Part shown: one piece after another, positions 9,591 to 18,865 of the stretch | How positions within the stretch are numbered: the first letter of the stretch is position 1 | Layout of the letters: each line of letters opens with the position of its first letter | Origin: CALLPQ01 sp964392325 | GTDB taxonomy: Bacteria > Pseudomonadota > Alphaproteobacteria > Caulobacterales > Parvularculaceae | Direction of reading: 5' to 3' | Assembly: GCA_964392325.1 (NCBI GenBank) | Contig: CAYMPJ010000002.1 | Span: forward strand, 62,001-126,000 | DNA length: 64,000 nucleotides | The notes under the pieces: model-generated | Databases searched by the model: none | What the model was told of the DNA's origin: nothing | Seen by the model: only the letters and a program-made list of their open reading frames with translations | Position numbers and translations under genes: made by a program

Positions 9591-9869
9591 TTACTTGTTT
9601 AAGCGTTCTTTGATCTCTTTACCGGCTTTAAAAAAGGGTGACCATTTTTCTTCAATCGAGACAGACGCGCCAGAACGAGGATTTCTGCCAATTCGGGCTG
9701 GTCGGTGTTTTACGGAAAATGCGCCAAATCCCCGCAGTTCTACCCTGTCCCCATTGGCCAAGGCTTCGGTGATTTCATCAAAAACCACAGATACGATCCG
9801 CTCCACATCCCGGTAATAGAGATTGGGGTTTTCGTCCGCCAGCTTTTGGATCAATTCCGATTTAATCAT
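9591..9869 (-). CDS. ihfB: Integration host factor beta subunit
   Basis: DNA-bending nucleoid protein that pairs with IhfA. From the ATG at 9869 it is 92 aa, the normal IHF/HU length, with the MIKSELIQKL start, the GFGAFSVKHRPARIGRNPRSG beta-arm region (shown here in two parts: GFGAFSVKHRPA and RIGRNPRSG) and the terminal FKAGKEIKERLN helix. GAGGGAG sits at good spacing before this ATG. An earlier start at 9902 would add 11 unconserved residues. The beta rather than alpha subunit is called from the NPRSGASVSI arm and the neighbourhood with lapA and trpF. Confidence 0.9.
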   Translation of the reverse strand: MIKSELIQKLADENPNLYYRDVERIVSVVFDEITEALANGDRVELRGFGAFSVKHRPARIGRNPRSGASVSIEEKWSPFFKAGKEIKERLNK

Positions 9870-10237
9870 GAGTATCTCCCTCAAATCTGATAGCTCAACC
9901 AACCGTGGCTATACCGCACTATGCTAAACCCCTGAAGTGCAATGGGCCGCAGTGCAATATATCGGGCTGTCTTCTAAAGCTGAACCAGATGCATTCCCTA
10001 AATGCGCAAATAACAATGATTTTGACTGCCACATTGTCGAACCAGCCAATTTTTCCACTCTTTATTCTATACTATGCCAAATTTTGCGATCGGCTTTGGG
10101 GCTTTTCAACCGCCATGCGAAAGCGTAATTTTGGCACAAACATAGAAAAATATACAAATTCATATACTTAACGGTTAAAACAGTGTCAAAAAATCAATGC
10201 GGCGTCAAGGCACTTCTCTTTACAAACATAGCCCGCT
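9870..10237. other. Divergent intergenic region ihfB / ubiE
   Basis: 368 bp between the divergent starts of ihfB and ubiE. The ubiE-proximal part is AT-rich (for example tatacaaattcatatactt near 10150) and probably holds promoters for both directions. I see no RNA gene, terminator or convincing coding frame. Confidence 0.5.
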
Positions 10238-11038
10238 ATGACCATCTCACCCATTATGAGCACACAAAAAGACACGATTGATTTTGGATTTGAGACTATT
10301 GCCACCGAGCAGAAGGCTGGCAAGGTCCGGGCTGTTTTTGACAGTGTTGCCAGTAATTACGATATTATGAACGATGCCATGTCGATGGGTATTCACCGGC
10401 TATGGAAGAAAACCCTCCTTGATCGCTTAAGCCCGCGGCCCGGACAATCCCTGATTGATGTCGCAGGCGGTACTGGCGATATTGCCGCTGGCTTTATTCG
10501 CCGCGCCAATGAGCGCGGGTCCGATAAACCAGCTCATGCTACCATTTGCGATATTAATCATTCCATGTTGAAAGCCGGACAAGAGCGCGGACAAAATGTT
10601 AAAAATCCCGATGCTCCCTATCAGGATCAAATGACGCGCGTATGCGGCAATGCGGAGGCACTACCGCTTCCCTCTTCCTCTATGAATGCCTACACAATCG
10701 GTTTTGGAATTCGCAACGTCACGGACCGCGATGCGGCCTTGCATGAAGCCTACCGGGTTTTGAAACCGGGGGGGCGGTTTATCTGCCTTGAGTTTTCCCA
10801 CATGATTACTGGCAGTTTGCAAAAACTCTATGACACCTATTCATTCAATGCCATACCGTGGCTCGGCGAAAAAATCGCGGATGACCGTGACTCCTACCAA
10901 TATCTGATTGAATCGATCCGAAAATTTCCCACCCAAGAAGCATTCCGCACACAAATTGAGCATGCCGGCTTTTCAAAAGTTCGCTTTGAAAATTTAAGTG
11001 GTGGTATCGCCGCTCTTCACCTTGCCTGGCGGCTATAA
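10238..11038 (+). CDS. ubiE: UbiE: ubiquinone/menaquinone C-methyltransferase
   Basis: SAM-dependent C-methyltransferase of ubiquinone (2-polyprenyl-6-methoxy-1,4-benzoquinol) and, where present, menaquinone synthesis. 266 aa with the UbiE signatures VFDSVASNYDIMNDAMS and GGTGDIA (SAM-binding motif I), then FGIRNVTDR and RVLKPGGRFICLEFS. A second ATG six codons in (10256) is an alternative start. It opens the plus-strand operon with ubiB 25 bp downstream, the usual alphaproteobacterial arrangement. Confidence 0.95.
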   Translation: MTISPIMSTQKDTIDFGFETIATEQKAGKVRAVFDSVASNYDIMNDAMSMGIHRLWKKTLLDRLSPRPGQSLIDVAGGTGDIAAGFIRRANERGSDKPAHATICDINHSMLKAGQERGQNVKNPDAPYQDQMTRVCGNAEALPLPSSSMNAYTIGFGIRNVTDRDAALHEAYRVLKPGGRFICLEFSHMITGSLQKLYDTYSFNAIPWLGEKIADDRDSYQYLIESIRKFPTQEAFRTQIEHAGFSKVRFENLSGGIAALHLAWRL

Positions 11039-11063
11039 ATATTCCTGCAAAAAGAAACATTTT

Positions 11064-12638
11064 ATGTTCAGCTATATTGGTGACGTTTTCAGGCTTTTAC
11101 GTGCAGGCGCAGCACTTACTCGCCACGATGCGCTCGTCCCCCTCGAATATGCACATCACTTCCCGCTTCCCTTAAGACTATTTGGCAAGTTAACGCGTAT
11201 TGGCGCAAAAAAACATGATGGCGAGCGTCTATTACGCCCGGGGGAGCGCCTTGCAAAAGCGTTTGAAGGCCTTGGCCCGTTTTATGTTAAAACCGGGCAA
11301 TTTATGGCAACCCGGCCTGATATAATCGGGTTTGAAATGGCCAATGATCTGTGCAGGTTGCAAGATCGTATGCCGCCCTTTTCCCGCGATTTGGCAATTG
11401 CCGAAATTGAACGCAGCCTCAACAATAAATTAGGCAATCTGTTTACTGAATTTTCCGAACCCATAGCCGCTGCCTCCATAGCCCAAGCGCACAAAGCCGT
11501 CACAAAAGATGGCGAAAAAGTTGCCGTTAAAATATTGCGCCCGGATATTGAGCGGACCGCCTCGAAAGATTTTCGCGCCCTTTCAAGAGCTGCAAAACTC
11601 CTCGAAAAAATCTCCCGCAACATCCGGCGTATGGAGCCTGTGAAATTCATTCTCACCCTTCAAGAGGCGGCGCGCCTTGAACTGGATTTACGCCTTGAGG
11701 CAGGTGCGGCTTCCCAAATGGCGGATAATTTACATTGCGATACAAAAATGCGCATCCCGGCAGTCGTCTGGCCCTATCTGGCTAAACGTGTGCTGACTAT
11801 TGAATGGATCGATGGTACGCCAATTGGCGATCTCCCTGAGCTCGATAAGCGCGGTATTGATCGCCCTGCCTTGGCGGTCCAGATCATGCAAACCTTTCTA
11901 ACCCAAGCGCTGCATCAAGGATATTTCCATGCGGATATGCATCAGGGTAATATGATCATTGATGAAGAGGGCCGCCTTGCGCTTATTGATTTTGGCATTA
12001 TGGGCCGCCTTGATGTGGATGCACGGCGTACATTTGCGCAAATTATTTTTGGCTTCATCAACCGTGATTACCAGCATACTGCGCAGGTTCACTTTGATGC
12101 AGGCTATGTTGAAGCGCATCATTCCGTTGATGCCTTTGCCCAGGCGCTACGCGCCGTTGGCGAGCCGATGTATGGACAAAATGCCGATAAGGTCGATATG
12201 TCAAGGGTATTGCAACAACTCTTTGATGTAACCGAAATGTTTGACATGCACCTTCGCCCCGAGCTGGTATTATTACAGCGCACCATGGTGACCGTTGAAG
12301 GCGTTGCCCGTATGCTCGATCCGCAAATTAATATGTGGGATTGTGCGAGCCCCGTGATACGCTCATATATTGCCGGACAAGTCGGGCCAAAAGTTCAAAT
12401 CGAGCGGGTGCGCGATGCGGCGCTTAAGGCCATAGAAATCGCCCCGAAAATACCCAGCTATGTTGAGGAACTGGCGACAGCGGCGAACAAAATATCAGAT
12501 GAGCGTTTGGGTCTTTCCCAAACAACCACGCAAGAACTCGCCCGCGCTATGGCCAAAGAGAGCCGCGCCACAAGAGCGGCCATGTGGTTTGCGGGCTTTG
12601 GTGCGCTCGTATTGGCCGGGATCTTAATGGTGCAATAG
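11064..12638 (+). CDS. ubiB: UbiB: ubiquinone biosynthesis accessory kinase-like protein
   Basis: Atypical kinase/ATPase of the ADCK/UbiB family needed for ubiquinone synthesis, probably for handling or extracting quinone precursors at the membrane. 524 aa from the ATG at 11064. Visible: the KxGQ motif (YVKTGQFMATRPD), the Ala-rich loop AAASIAQAH in place of a glycine-rich loop, VAVKIL, HADMHQGNM (catalytic loop), LIDFGIMGR (DFG) and a C-terminal transmembrane helix near residues 503-522. The in-frame GTG/ATG further upstream would overlap ubiE and is unlikely. Confidence 0.93.
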   Translation: MFSYIGDVFRLLRAGAALTRHDALVPLEYAHHFPLPLRLFGKLTRIGAKKHDGERLLRPGERLAKAFEGLGPFYVKTGQFMATRPDIIGFEMANDLCRLQDRMPPFSRDLAIAEIERSLNNKLGNLFTEFSEPIAAASIAQAHKAVTKDGEKVAVKILRPDIERTASKDFRALSRAAKLLEKISRNIRRMEPVKFILTLQEAARLELDLRLEAGAASQMADNLHCDTKMRIPAVVWPYLAKRVLTIEWIDGTPIGDLPELDKRGIDRPALAVQIMQTFLTQALHQGYFHADMHQGNMIIDEEGRLALIDFGIMGRLDVDARRTFAQIIFGFINRDYQHTAQVHFDAGYVEAHHSVDAFAQALRAVGEPMYGQNADKVDMSRVLQQLFDVTEMFDMHLRPELVLLQRTMVTVEGVARMLDPQINMWDCASPVIRSYIAGQVGPKVQIERVRDAALKAIEIAPKIPSYVEELATAANKISDERLGLSQTTTQELARAMAKESRATRAAMWFAGFGALVLAGILMVQ

Positions 12639-12656
12639 TTTTTCTACGGAGTAAAA

Positions 12657-13910
12657 ATGACCTTTTTGTGCAATAATTATTTTTCAAAAAAATATCACCT
12701 TTACCCACTCCTTATTTGTATATGTCTTGGATGGAGTTCCGTTAGCGCGAATGATAAATATTGCGCTGATGAGATTTTAAGCGCGCCTATTTATTGGAAC
12801 ATCAACAGACTGGCCAAGACCAAAGCCGGACTTGAAGCAGGCGATGAGGCCTATGCGCCCGCTCATGATGAACTGATCAAACAAGCAAATTGGGCGCTGA
12901 ATAAAAAACCCTATTCCGTCATAGACAAACAACGCCCCGGCCCCAGCGGCGATCTTAAAGATTATGTCAGCTTGTCTCGCTATTTCTGGCCTAATCCGGA
13001 TACCAAAGATGGCCTTCCCTATATTCGCAAGGATGGTCGCTCTAATCCTGAACTGAACGGCGTTAATTATGATCGTCGCCGCTCGCAAAGAATGACCAAT
13101 GCGGTAAGAGATTTAGCGCTTGCAGCCTATTTTAGCGGCGACCAAAAATACGCCGATAAAGCGATGCAGTTTGTCCGCACATGGTTTATCGATAAAGAAA
13201 CGGCGATGAACCCGCACCTCAAATTTGCTCAGAGCGTTCCCGGCAAACAAGAGGGGCGTGAATTTGGTATTCTCGACACGCGCATATATTGGGACGTCAT
13301 CGACGCTCTTTTACTGTTGCAATCGTCCGGAATGGCCGATGAAAAAATCGTCAACGGGGCGCGGCTATGGTTTGGCAATTATGGGGCTTGGTTGATCACG
13401 AGTGATTTTGGCATGAAAGCCAAGGCGAAATATAATAATCACGGGACATTTTATGATGCCCAACTCTCCCATGTTTTAGTTTTTGCCGGGCGCTGTGATT
13501 TGGCAAAAAAGGTTCTGAAAAGCGGATATGAGCGCACAAAAAAACAAATCCAAAAATCCGGCCTTATGCCCGGTGAGATTAAACGGACCAAATCTCTATA
13601 TTATCACAGCTTCAATGCCCAAGCCTTTATTCGCATCGCATCGCTGGCACAAAAATTTGATCTTGATTATTATACAAAACGCAAGCGCGGATCGGGTTCG
13701 ATAAAAAACACAGTCCATTTTATTGCTTCTTATGCCGGGCGTACAGATGAATGGCCTTACGAAGAAATTAGCGATGATATTGAGCATTCACTATGGCGCA
13801 CGCTAAAATATGCCGGACTGCTCGATGACAGCCCGGAAATAAGCGAAGCGTTAAACCGATTGAGCTATAAAAACCCGAAGAGCAATCTAACCTTATTAAT
13901 CGGCCCTTAA
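12657..13910 (+). CDS. Exported alginate-lyase-domain protein (PL5/PL38-like)
   Basis: Probably a periplasmic polysaccharide lyase acting on alginate or another uronate polymer. 417 aa: signal peptide to about residue 31 (hydrophobic core, SVSA), then an alpha/alpha-toroid alginate-lyase-type domain. Motifs seen: RYFWPNPDTKDGLPYI, RTWFI and the catalytic-type YNNHGTFYD (Asn-His pair, as in AlgL-like enzymes). ACGGAG precedes the ATG, 18 bp after ubiB, so it may be co-transcribed. It sits inside the otherwise conserved ubiE-ubiB-coaBC-dut block, which suggests insertion. No other alginate genes are visible nearby, so the substrate is uncertain. Confidence 0.75.
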   Translation: MTFLCNNYFSKKYHLYPLLICICLGWSSVSANDKYCADEILSAPIYWNINRLAKTKAGLEAGDEAYAPAHDELIKQANWALNKKPYSVIDKQRPGPSGDLKDYVSLSRYFWPNPDTKDGLPYIRKDGRSNPELNGVNYDRRRSQRMTNAVRDLALAAYFSGDQKYADKAMQFVRTWFIDKETAMNPHLKFAQSVPGKQEGREFGILDTRIYWDVIDALLLLQSSGMADEKIVNGARLWFGNYGAWLITSDFGMKAKAKYNNHGTFYDAQLSHVLVFAGRCDLAKKVLKSGYERTKKQIQKSGLMPGEIKRTKSLYYHSFNAQAFIRIASLAQKFDLDYYTKRKRGSGSIKNTVHFIASYAGRTDEWPYEEISDDIEHSLWRTLKYAGLLDDSPEISEALNRLSYKNPKSNLTLLIGP

Positions 13911-13951
13911 GGCCCGTACCATGAGACGGGAAGAATCAAATGGGAGGCGTT

Positions 13952-14494
13952 ATGATAAAATGGTTACTTATTGTGCTGCTCGGCGGCGCCTTATTGCTGA
14001 TCGCATTTTTTATCATTTTCGCATTGATGGTTTGGAACCATGAACGCGGCTACCCCAAAGCTATTCTCAGCGAGAAGGTTAAAGGCACTTGCTATGTTAG
14101 CCAAGAATCATTTGTCTTTCTAAAAACCACGGACGATTATATTGAAAGTAAAATTTTAAAAATTCTCCCGAGGCCAGAAAATGTCTCCCATATTTATGGG
14201 GATTACATACCGGGAACCTTTCTGAAAGAAGATGGCTCGGATATAACCGATTTGACGGACGCAATCCATGTACCCGCCGGAACACGGTTTATACTAAAAG
14301 ATGGCTTTCATCATCGCACCCTTAATTCCAGCCGGTTTTATTTCTGGCTGGAGCCGGAAACGATATCTCTGGACAGTTCCTATTTTTATCAATCCCTTGG
14401 CATGACCACAAAGAACGGTGAAACTCATTTCTATACAGATGAAGAAATGGGCCTATTTCCGCAAAATGATATGTTTGTTAAGGCCGAGTGCTAA
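13952..14494 (+). CDS. Hypothetical protein with one N-terminal membrane helix
   Basis: 180 aa, not recognised. Residues about 4-27 form a strongly hydrophobic helix (LLIVLLGGALLLIAFFIIFAL) preceded by a short MIKW, so it is anchored with the rest outside the cytoplasm or is an uncleaved signal. The remainder is a mixed domain rich in aromatic residues with no catalytic signature I know. The ATG at 13952 is chosen over 13940 because GGGAGG lies 5 bp before it. It follows the alginate-lyase-domain gene by 41 bp and may be its partner. Confidence 0.6.
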   Translation: MIKWLLIVLLGGALLLIAFFIIFALMVWNHERGYPKAILSEKVKGTCYVSQESFVFLKTTDDYIESKILKILPRPENVSHIYGDYIPGTFLKEDGSDITDLTDAIHVPAGTRFILKDGFHHRTLNSSRFYFWLEPETISLDSSYFYQSLGMTTKNGETHFYTDEEMGLFPQNDMFVKAEC

Positions 14495-14636
14495 AAAACT
14501 TCCCCAACGCCGCCGAACATTCCAGCTAAACGGCAAAGCTAAATTTCAGGGCCACTTCACATTACCGATTGCCCCCAACTTGCCCTAGCCCTTGCCGCTC
14601 GCATCGGGTAAAAGATTAGAAAATGAAGAAATTTCC

Positions 14637-15875
14637 ATGAAAGACCCGAATTTGACAGACCAACCATCCATTTTATTGATTATCGGCGGCGGGATTGCGG
14701 CCTATAAAAGCCTCGTGCTTATCCGTGAATGCGCAAAGCGCGGGATAGCCACCAAAGCGATCCTGACCAAGGCGGGCGCTGAGTTTGTAACGCCGCTATC
14801 GGTCTCCGGCTTGACCGGCGAGAAGACATTTACCGCGCTTTTTGATCTCACCGACGAAGCGGAGATGGGCCACATCCAGCTCTCCCGCGCGGCTGATCTG
14901 GTCGTGGTTGCTCCGGCTACAGCTGATTTGATGGCAAAGGCCGCCAATGGGCACGCCAATGATCTCGCCACCACCGCGCTGATGGCAACCGATAAACCGG
15001 TCATGATGGCACCGGCCATGAATGTACGCATGTGGGAACATCGCGCGACCCAGCGCAATTTAGAGACGCTAAAATCAGATGGCGTAACGATTATTGGTCC
15101 CGATAAAGGGGATATGGCCTGCGGTGAATTTGGACCGGGGCGCATGGCCGAACCGGAAGAGATTGCCGATGCGATCGAGACCTATTTTGCAAAAACCCGT
15201 GTCGGCCCCATGACCGGTAAACGCGTATTGGTCACCGCAGGACCCACCCACGAACCCCTCGATCCGGTGCGCTATATCGCAAACAGATCTTCGGGCAAAC
15301 AAGGCTATGCAATTGCATCAGCTTTACGCAATCTGGGCGCAGAAGTCGTTCTGGTAACCGGACCAACGGATATCGCGGCGCCTCATGGGGTGGAGACCGT
15401 CAAGGTTCAATCCGCACGCGAAATGCTCGCCGCCAGTGAGGCCGCGCTTCCCGTCGATTGCGCCGTATGCTGCGCCGCTGTTGCCGATTATCGCCCTGAG
15501 ATAGAAACAAATCATAAAATCAAGAAAGAACGCGGCGGCCTTACCGCCATACCATTGGCAGAAAATCCAGATATTCTAAAAACACTTTCCCGTCATGAAA
15601 GCCAACGCCCTGAACTGGTTGTTGGGTTTGCCGCAGAAACAGACGATGTCATTGATCACGCGCAAGCAAAACGCGCCCGAAAAGGGTGCGACTGGATTGT
15701 TGCAAATGATGTTTCTCCGTCCACAGGGAATATGGGGGGAGACCGCAACACAGTGACCATTCTCTCTGATGCGGGGGAGGAAGAATGGCGCGAGATGGGC
15801 AAAGATAAAGTTGCTATTCGGTTGGCTATCAAAATCGCTAACCGGCTTGGTTCTTCTATCGACCAAAAGGATTAA
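14637..15875 (+). CDS. coaBC: CoaBC: phosphopantothenoylcysteine synthetase/decarboxylase
   Basis: Bifunctional coenzyme A enzyme. The N-terminal CoaC half (about residues 10-185) is an FMN decarboxylase with GGGIAAYKS, the active-site PAMNVRMW motif and the substrate-clamp Cys in MACGEFGPGRM. The C-terminal CoaB half joins cysteine to 4'-phosphopantothenate using CTP: GKRVLVTAGPTHEP, NRSSGKQG, and the KIKK lysine motif. 412 aa from 14637; an in-frame start at 14592 is possible but lacks a better Shine-Dalgarno. It is 5 bp upstream of dut. Confidence 0.96.
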   Translation: MKDPNLTDQPSILLIIGGGIAAYKSLVLIRECAKRGIATKAILTKAGAEFVTPLSVSGLTGEKTFTALFDLTDEAEMGHIQLSRAADLVVVAPATADLMAKAANGHANDLATTALMATDKPVMMAPAMNVRMWEHRATQRNLETLKSDGVTIIGPDKGDMACGEFGPGRMAEPEEIADAIETYFAKTRVGPMTGKRVLVTAGPTHEPLDPVRYIANRSSGKQGYAIASALRNLGAEVVLVTGPTDIAAPHGVETVKVQSAREMLAASEAALPVDCAVCCAAVADYRPEIETNHKIKKERGGLTAIPLAENPDILKTLSRHESQRPELVVGFAAETDDVIDHAQAKRARKGCDWIVANDVSPSTGNMGGDRNTVTILSDAGEEEWREMGKDKVAIRLAIKIANRLGSSIDQKD

Positions 15876-15880
15876 AATTA

Positions 15881-16357
15881 ATGGAAAATTTCTACCCGGC
15901 GGAATTTCAGCCTGTTGTCAAAATTACCCGCCTTGAGAATGCCGCAGGTCTTGATCTTCCCTCCTATGAAACTGCATTGGCCGCAGGAGCAGATGTCCGC
16001 GCTGCAATTGATCAGGATACCCCGCTTACATTGGCACCGGGCGAGCGTTTTATGGTACCAACCGGTATCGCCATCGCGCTTCCCGTCGGTTGGGAGGCAC
16101 AAATGCGCCCGCGCTCCGGACTAGCAGCCAAGCACGGAATTTCATGTGTCAATTCTCCCGGTACAATTGATGCAGATTATCGCGGCGAATTGCGGGTGAT
16201 CCTGATTAATCATGGTAGTGAAGACTTTGTTATTAATCGCGGTGACCGTATAGGTCAGATCGTCGTTGCTCCCGCTTTTCAAGCCCATTTTGAAGAAGTT
16301 GATACGCTTGATGAAACGGAGCGCGGCGCGGGCGGTTTTGGTTCGACCGGTGTTTAA
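15881..16357 (+). CDS. dut: Deoxyuridine 5'-triphosphate nucleotidohydrolase
   Basis: Trimeric dUTPase that hydrolyses dUTP to dUMP and PPi, protecting DNA from uracil and supplying dTMP synthesis. All five motifs are present in order: AGADVRAA, PRSGLAAKHG, GTIDADYRGE (catalytic Asp), RGDRIGQIVV and the C-terminal arm RGAGGFGSTG. 158 aa, normal length. Tight spacing to coaBC (5 bp) and to the next gene (11 bp) indicates one operon. Confidence 0.97.
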   Translation: MENFYPAEFQPVVKITRLENAAGLDLPSYETALAAGADVRAAIDQDTPLTLAPGERFMVPTGIAIALPVGWEAQMRPRSGLAAKHGISCVNSPGTIDADYRGELRVILINHGSEDFVINRGDRIGQIVVAPAFQAHFEEVDTLDETERGAGGFGSTGV

Positions 16358-16368
16358 AGGGGACATGC

Positions 16369-17130
16369 GTGGCGCTTAGTTCCGATCAAATAGAGCGTTA
16401 TTCACGTCATATTCTCCTCAAAGAAATTGGCGGACAGGGCCAGCAAAAACTCTTGAATGCGAGAATTTTGGTAGTCGGTGCTGGCGGCCTTGGCAGCCCC
16501 GCCCTTTTATATCTCGCCGCGGCAGGAATTGGCACCATTGGCATTGTTGATGATGACCAGATATCACTCTCGAATTTACAACGACAAATTTTATACAAAA
16601 CCGGCCAAGTTGGTCAGAATAAGCTGGAGGGCGCAGCGGCGCATATTTCCGGCCTAAACCCTGATGTGAAAATCATTCCCCATCAGCTAAGGCTGGCTGA
16701 TAAAAACGCAGCAGCGCTGATTGCAGATTATGATTTGATTTTGGAGGGCGTTGATAATTTTCAAACGCGCTACGCGCTAAATGAGGCTTGCATCGCCGTG
16801 AAAAAACCTCTTATTTCCGCAGCCGTCGGGCGCTTTGAAGGTCAGGTTGCAACTTTTAAACCGTATAGTGCGCCCGGCACGCTTCCTTGTTATCGATGCC
16901 TTGTTCCGCAAGAACCGCCGCGCGATGAGCAAATAAATTGCGATGAAGAAGGAATATTGGGCGTTGTCACCGGCGTTGTCGGCACCCTTGCCGCGACTGA
17001 AGCGCTAAAGGAAATACTAGGATTGGGAACCAGCCTGGCCGGACGCTTGCTAATCTACAGCGCCCTTGATTCACAACTCAGAACCGTAAAACTCAATGCG
17101 GATCCTGATTGCCCTGATTGTGGATTATAA
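16369..17130 (+). CDS. ThiF/MoeB/HesA-family E1-like adenylyltransferase
   Basis: Adenylates the C-terminal Gly of a ubiquitin-like sulfur carrier (MoaD or ThiS) for molybdopterin or thiamine synthesis. 253 aa starting at GTG 16369, with AAAGGGGA just upstream. Motifs: YSRHILLKEIGGQGQ, the nucleotide-binding VVGAGGLGSPAL, the catalytic-type NLQRQ, and zinc-binding CxxC pairs CYRC and CPDC near the C-terminus. No rhodanese domain follows. MoeB is the more likely subtype by length, but the carrier cannot be decided from this window. Confidence 0.88.
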   Translation: MALSSDQIERYSRHILLKEIGGQGQQKLLNARILVVGAGGLGSPALLYLAAAGIGTIGIVDDDQISLSNLQRQILYKTGQVGQNKLEGAAAHISGLNPDVKIIPHQLRLADKNAAALIADYDLILEGVDNFQTRYALNEACIAVKKPLISAAVGRFEGQVATFKPYSAPGTLPCYRCLVPQEPPRDEQINCDEEGILGVVTGVVGTLAATEALKEILGLGTSLAGRLLIYSALDSQLRTVKLNADPDCPDCGL

Positions 17131-17183
17131 ATCGGGCTGTAAGGGCTGCTCGTTTCAAAGCACTAAAAAATACGGCGTGCGCC

Positions 17184-17621
17184 TTATCTCATCCGGCGAT
17201 TTTTCTTGGGCGGTTTTGTGCGTATGATGGCATCTTTTATTTTTTCTGCGTCAGCGCTCTCGCATTGCTCGGCGCAGTGCAGAGCATCATTTCCCATGCT
17301 GCCGGTAATATATGGGTCAGCGCCAGCGCGCAGTAGCATTTTAACAATCTTCAGCGCGCCCTGCTCTGCGGCCATTGCAAGCGCAGTATCATTGGCCATC
17401 TCTTCATCTTGCGCATTTACCTCCGCCCCTTTTTCTATCAATGTATGAACAAGACGGCTCTCATTGCTCTCAACCGCATAATGAAGTGTGGTGCGGCCAG
17501 TCTCATCAACCGCATTTATATCGCCGCCCTGATCGAGAAGTTCCATAACCTTATCGAACGCGCCTTTTTGCGCAGCAAAGCGCAAATTTTCATTAATTTC
17601 CTGCTGCACTTCATAATCCAT
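17184..17621 (-). CDS. Ankyrin-repeat protein
   Basis: 145-aa protein of about four ankyrin repeats (repeat cores TTLHYAVESN, DTALAMAAEQGALKIV, NDALHCAEQC) bounded by a short N-terminal helix and a basic C-terminus (PPKKNRRMR). No signal peptide. Probably a cytoplasmic protein-protein interaction module with unknown partner. It converges on the ThiF-family gene and is separated from the upstream M23 gene by a terminator. Confidence 0.85.
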   Translation of the reverse strand: MDYEVQQEINENLRFAAQKGAFDKVMELLDQGGDINAVDETGRTTLHYAVESNESRLVHTLIEKGAEVNAQDEEMANDTALAMAAEQGALKIVKMLLRAGADPYITGSMGNDALHCAEQCESADAEKIKDAIIRTKPPKKNRRMR

Positions 17622-17638
17622 AACACTTACCCTAAACG

Positions 17639-17669
17639 TAAAAAATGCCCACGGAAAAACTCCGTGGGC
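17639..17669 (-). terminator. Rho-independent terminator of the M23 peptidase operon
   Basis: Perfect 9-bp stem (gcccacgga / tccgtgggc) with a 5-nt loop at 17647-17669. On the minus strand it is followed by ATTTTTT. It lies just after the M23 gene and before the ankyrin gene start. Confidence 0.85.
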
Positions 17670-17693
17670 CGATAAAACACACTATTTGAAGAT

Positions 17694-18854
17694 TTATTCT
17701 GTAGTTGGCATATCGCCGGCTAATAACTGCGGATCAACCAGACGATTCAAGCCCAGCCATCGCACGCTCCAATGAAGATGAGGGCCGGTAACGCGCCCTG
17801 TCGCGCCGACAAGGCCGATCACCTCGCCCCTTTCAACCCGCTGACCAACTTTCACATCTAATTGCGACATATGCAAAAATGCACTTTCAATGCGGTGTCC
17901 ATGATCAAGCAAAACGGTGCCGCCGCCAAAATACATATCGGGCTGCGCCAGCGTTACCACGCCGCTAGCAGGCGCGATGATTGGTGTACCCGTTGGGCGC
18001 GCCACATCAACACCGGAATGGGGGCGCTTTGGTTCTCCATTTAAAATTCTACGTGAACCAAACACACCGGAAATGCGGCCCGTTAGAGGCCAATCAAACC
18101 CGCCGACCCAATCAGCACTATCATTATAGCTTTTGCTTCGTGCAACTTTGAACAAGGCCTGGTCCGCGCGAATTTTTTTCAACTGCTCGGCATTGAAACC
18201 CGATACTTTTGATTGATCAAGATTATCGATACGCTGTTCAGGGAAACTCTTATCTTCCAACTCAATTGTATGACGATGGGTAATCCCGCTGGGTAGGGTG
18301 ACCGTTAGCAAAGCGGTTAGGGCACTATCGCGGCCAAAGCCCAGCACGAATAAACCGTCATCATCCACCATTATGGTGTTGCCCTGCAGTTTAACTTCTG
18401 CGCCGGGCTCTGTTTGGCCAAACAACATACCCCCTTGGGAGAACACACCGGTAAGGGTAAATCCTTCGGGCGTGTTGGCAAAAACTTTCTGGCGTTCATC
18501 GGCCAGCGTCATTGCCTCTTGAAAGTTTGCCTGTTTTTGCAAGTTCACCGGGTTTGCAACATCTGCATCTTTCAAAACCAGCGCCCCGGACTGAGGATCG
18601 CGTTCAATCTTTTGGCCTACCGGGGGGAGATCAGGCTGATTGAGAACTGCACTATTGGTAGCAATATCCAGCTCTGGCGCGCTTCCATCTTTTATATCCT
18701 CAGGCAATTCAGGCACAGCGATAGCCGAGCTCACGGCCTCGCTCGATTGAACACTTGCACGCGCCTCAACACTATCCTGACTGGCATCACCCACCGGGGT
18801 GACCGCGCAACTCGTCAACACTAATCCTGCTAAAGTAAATTTCAAAATTTGCAT
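17694..18854 (-). CDS. M23-family peptidase lipoprotein (LytM domain)
   Basis: Putative murein endopeptidase anchored to a membrane by lipid. The N-terminus has a short signal with lipobox LTSC (Cys16). Residues about 255-380 form a LytM/M23 domain with the zinc ligands in RPHSGVDVA and the HLHW motif, plus GPHLH, so it looks catalytically complete. The middle region contains a beta-rich domain (TGVFSQGGMLFGQTEPG). AAGGGAAT precedes the ATG. The DUF2093 gene lies 11 bp upstream on the same strand, so the two are probably co-transcribed. Confidence 0.9.
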   Translation of the reverse strand: MQILKFTLAGLVLTSCAVTPVGDASQDSVEARASVQSSEAVSSAIAVPELPEDIKDGSAPELDIATNSAVLNQPDLPPVGQKIERDPQSGALVLKDADVANPVNLQKQANFQEAMTLADERQKVFANTPEGFTLTGVFSQGGMLFGQTEPGAEVKLQGNTIMVDDDGLFVLGFGRDSALTALLTVTLPSGITHRHTIELEDKSFPEQRIDNLDQSKVSGFNAEQLKKIRADQALFKVARSKSYNDSADWVGGFDWPLTGRISGVFGSRRILNGEPKRPHSGVDVARPTGTPIIAPASGVVTLAQPDMYFGGGTVLLDHGHRIESAFLHMSQLDVKVGQRVERGEVIGLVGATGRVTGPHLHWSVRWLGLNRLVDPQLLAGDMPTTE

Positions 18855-18865
18855 GTCAAATTCCC

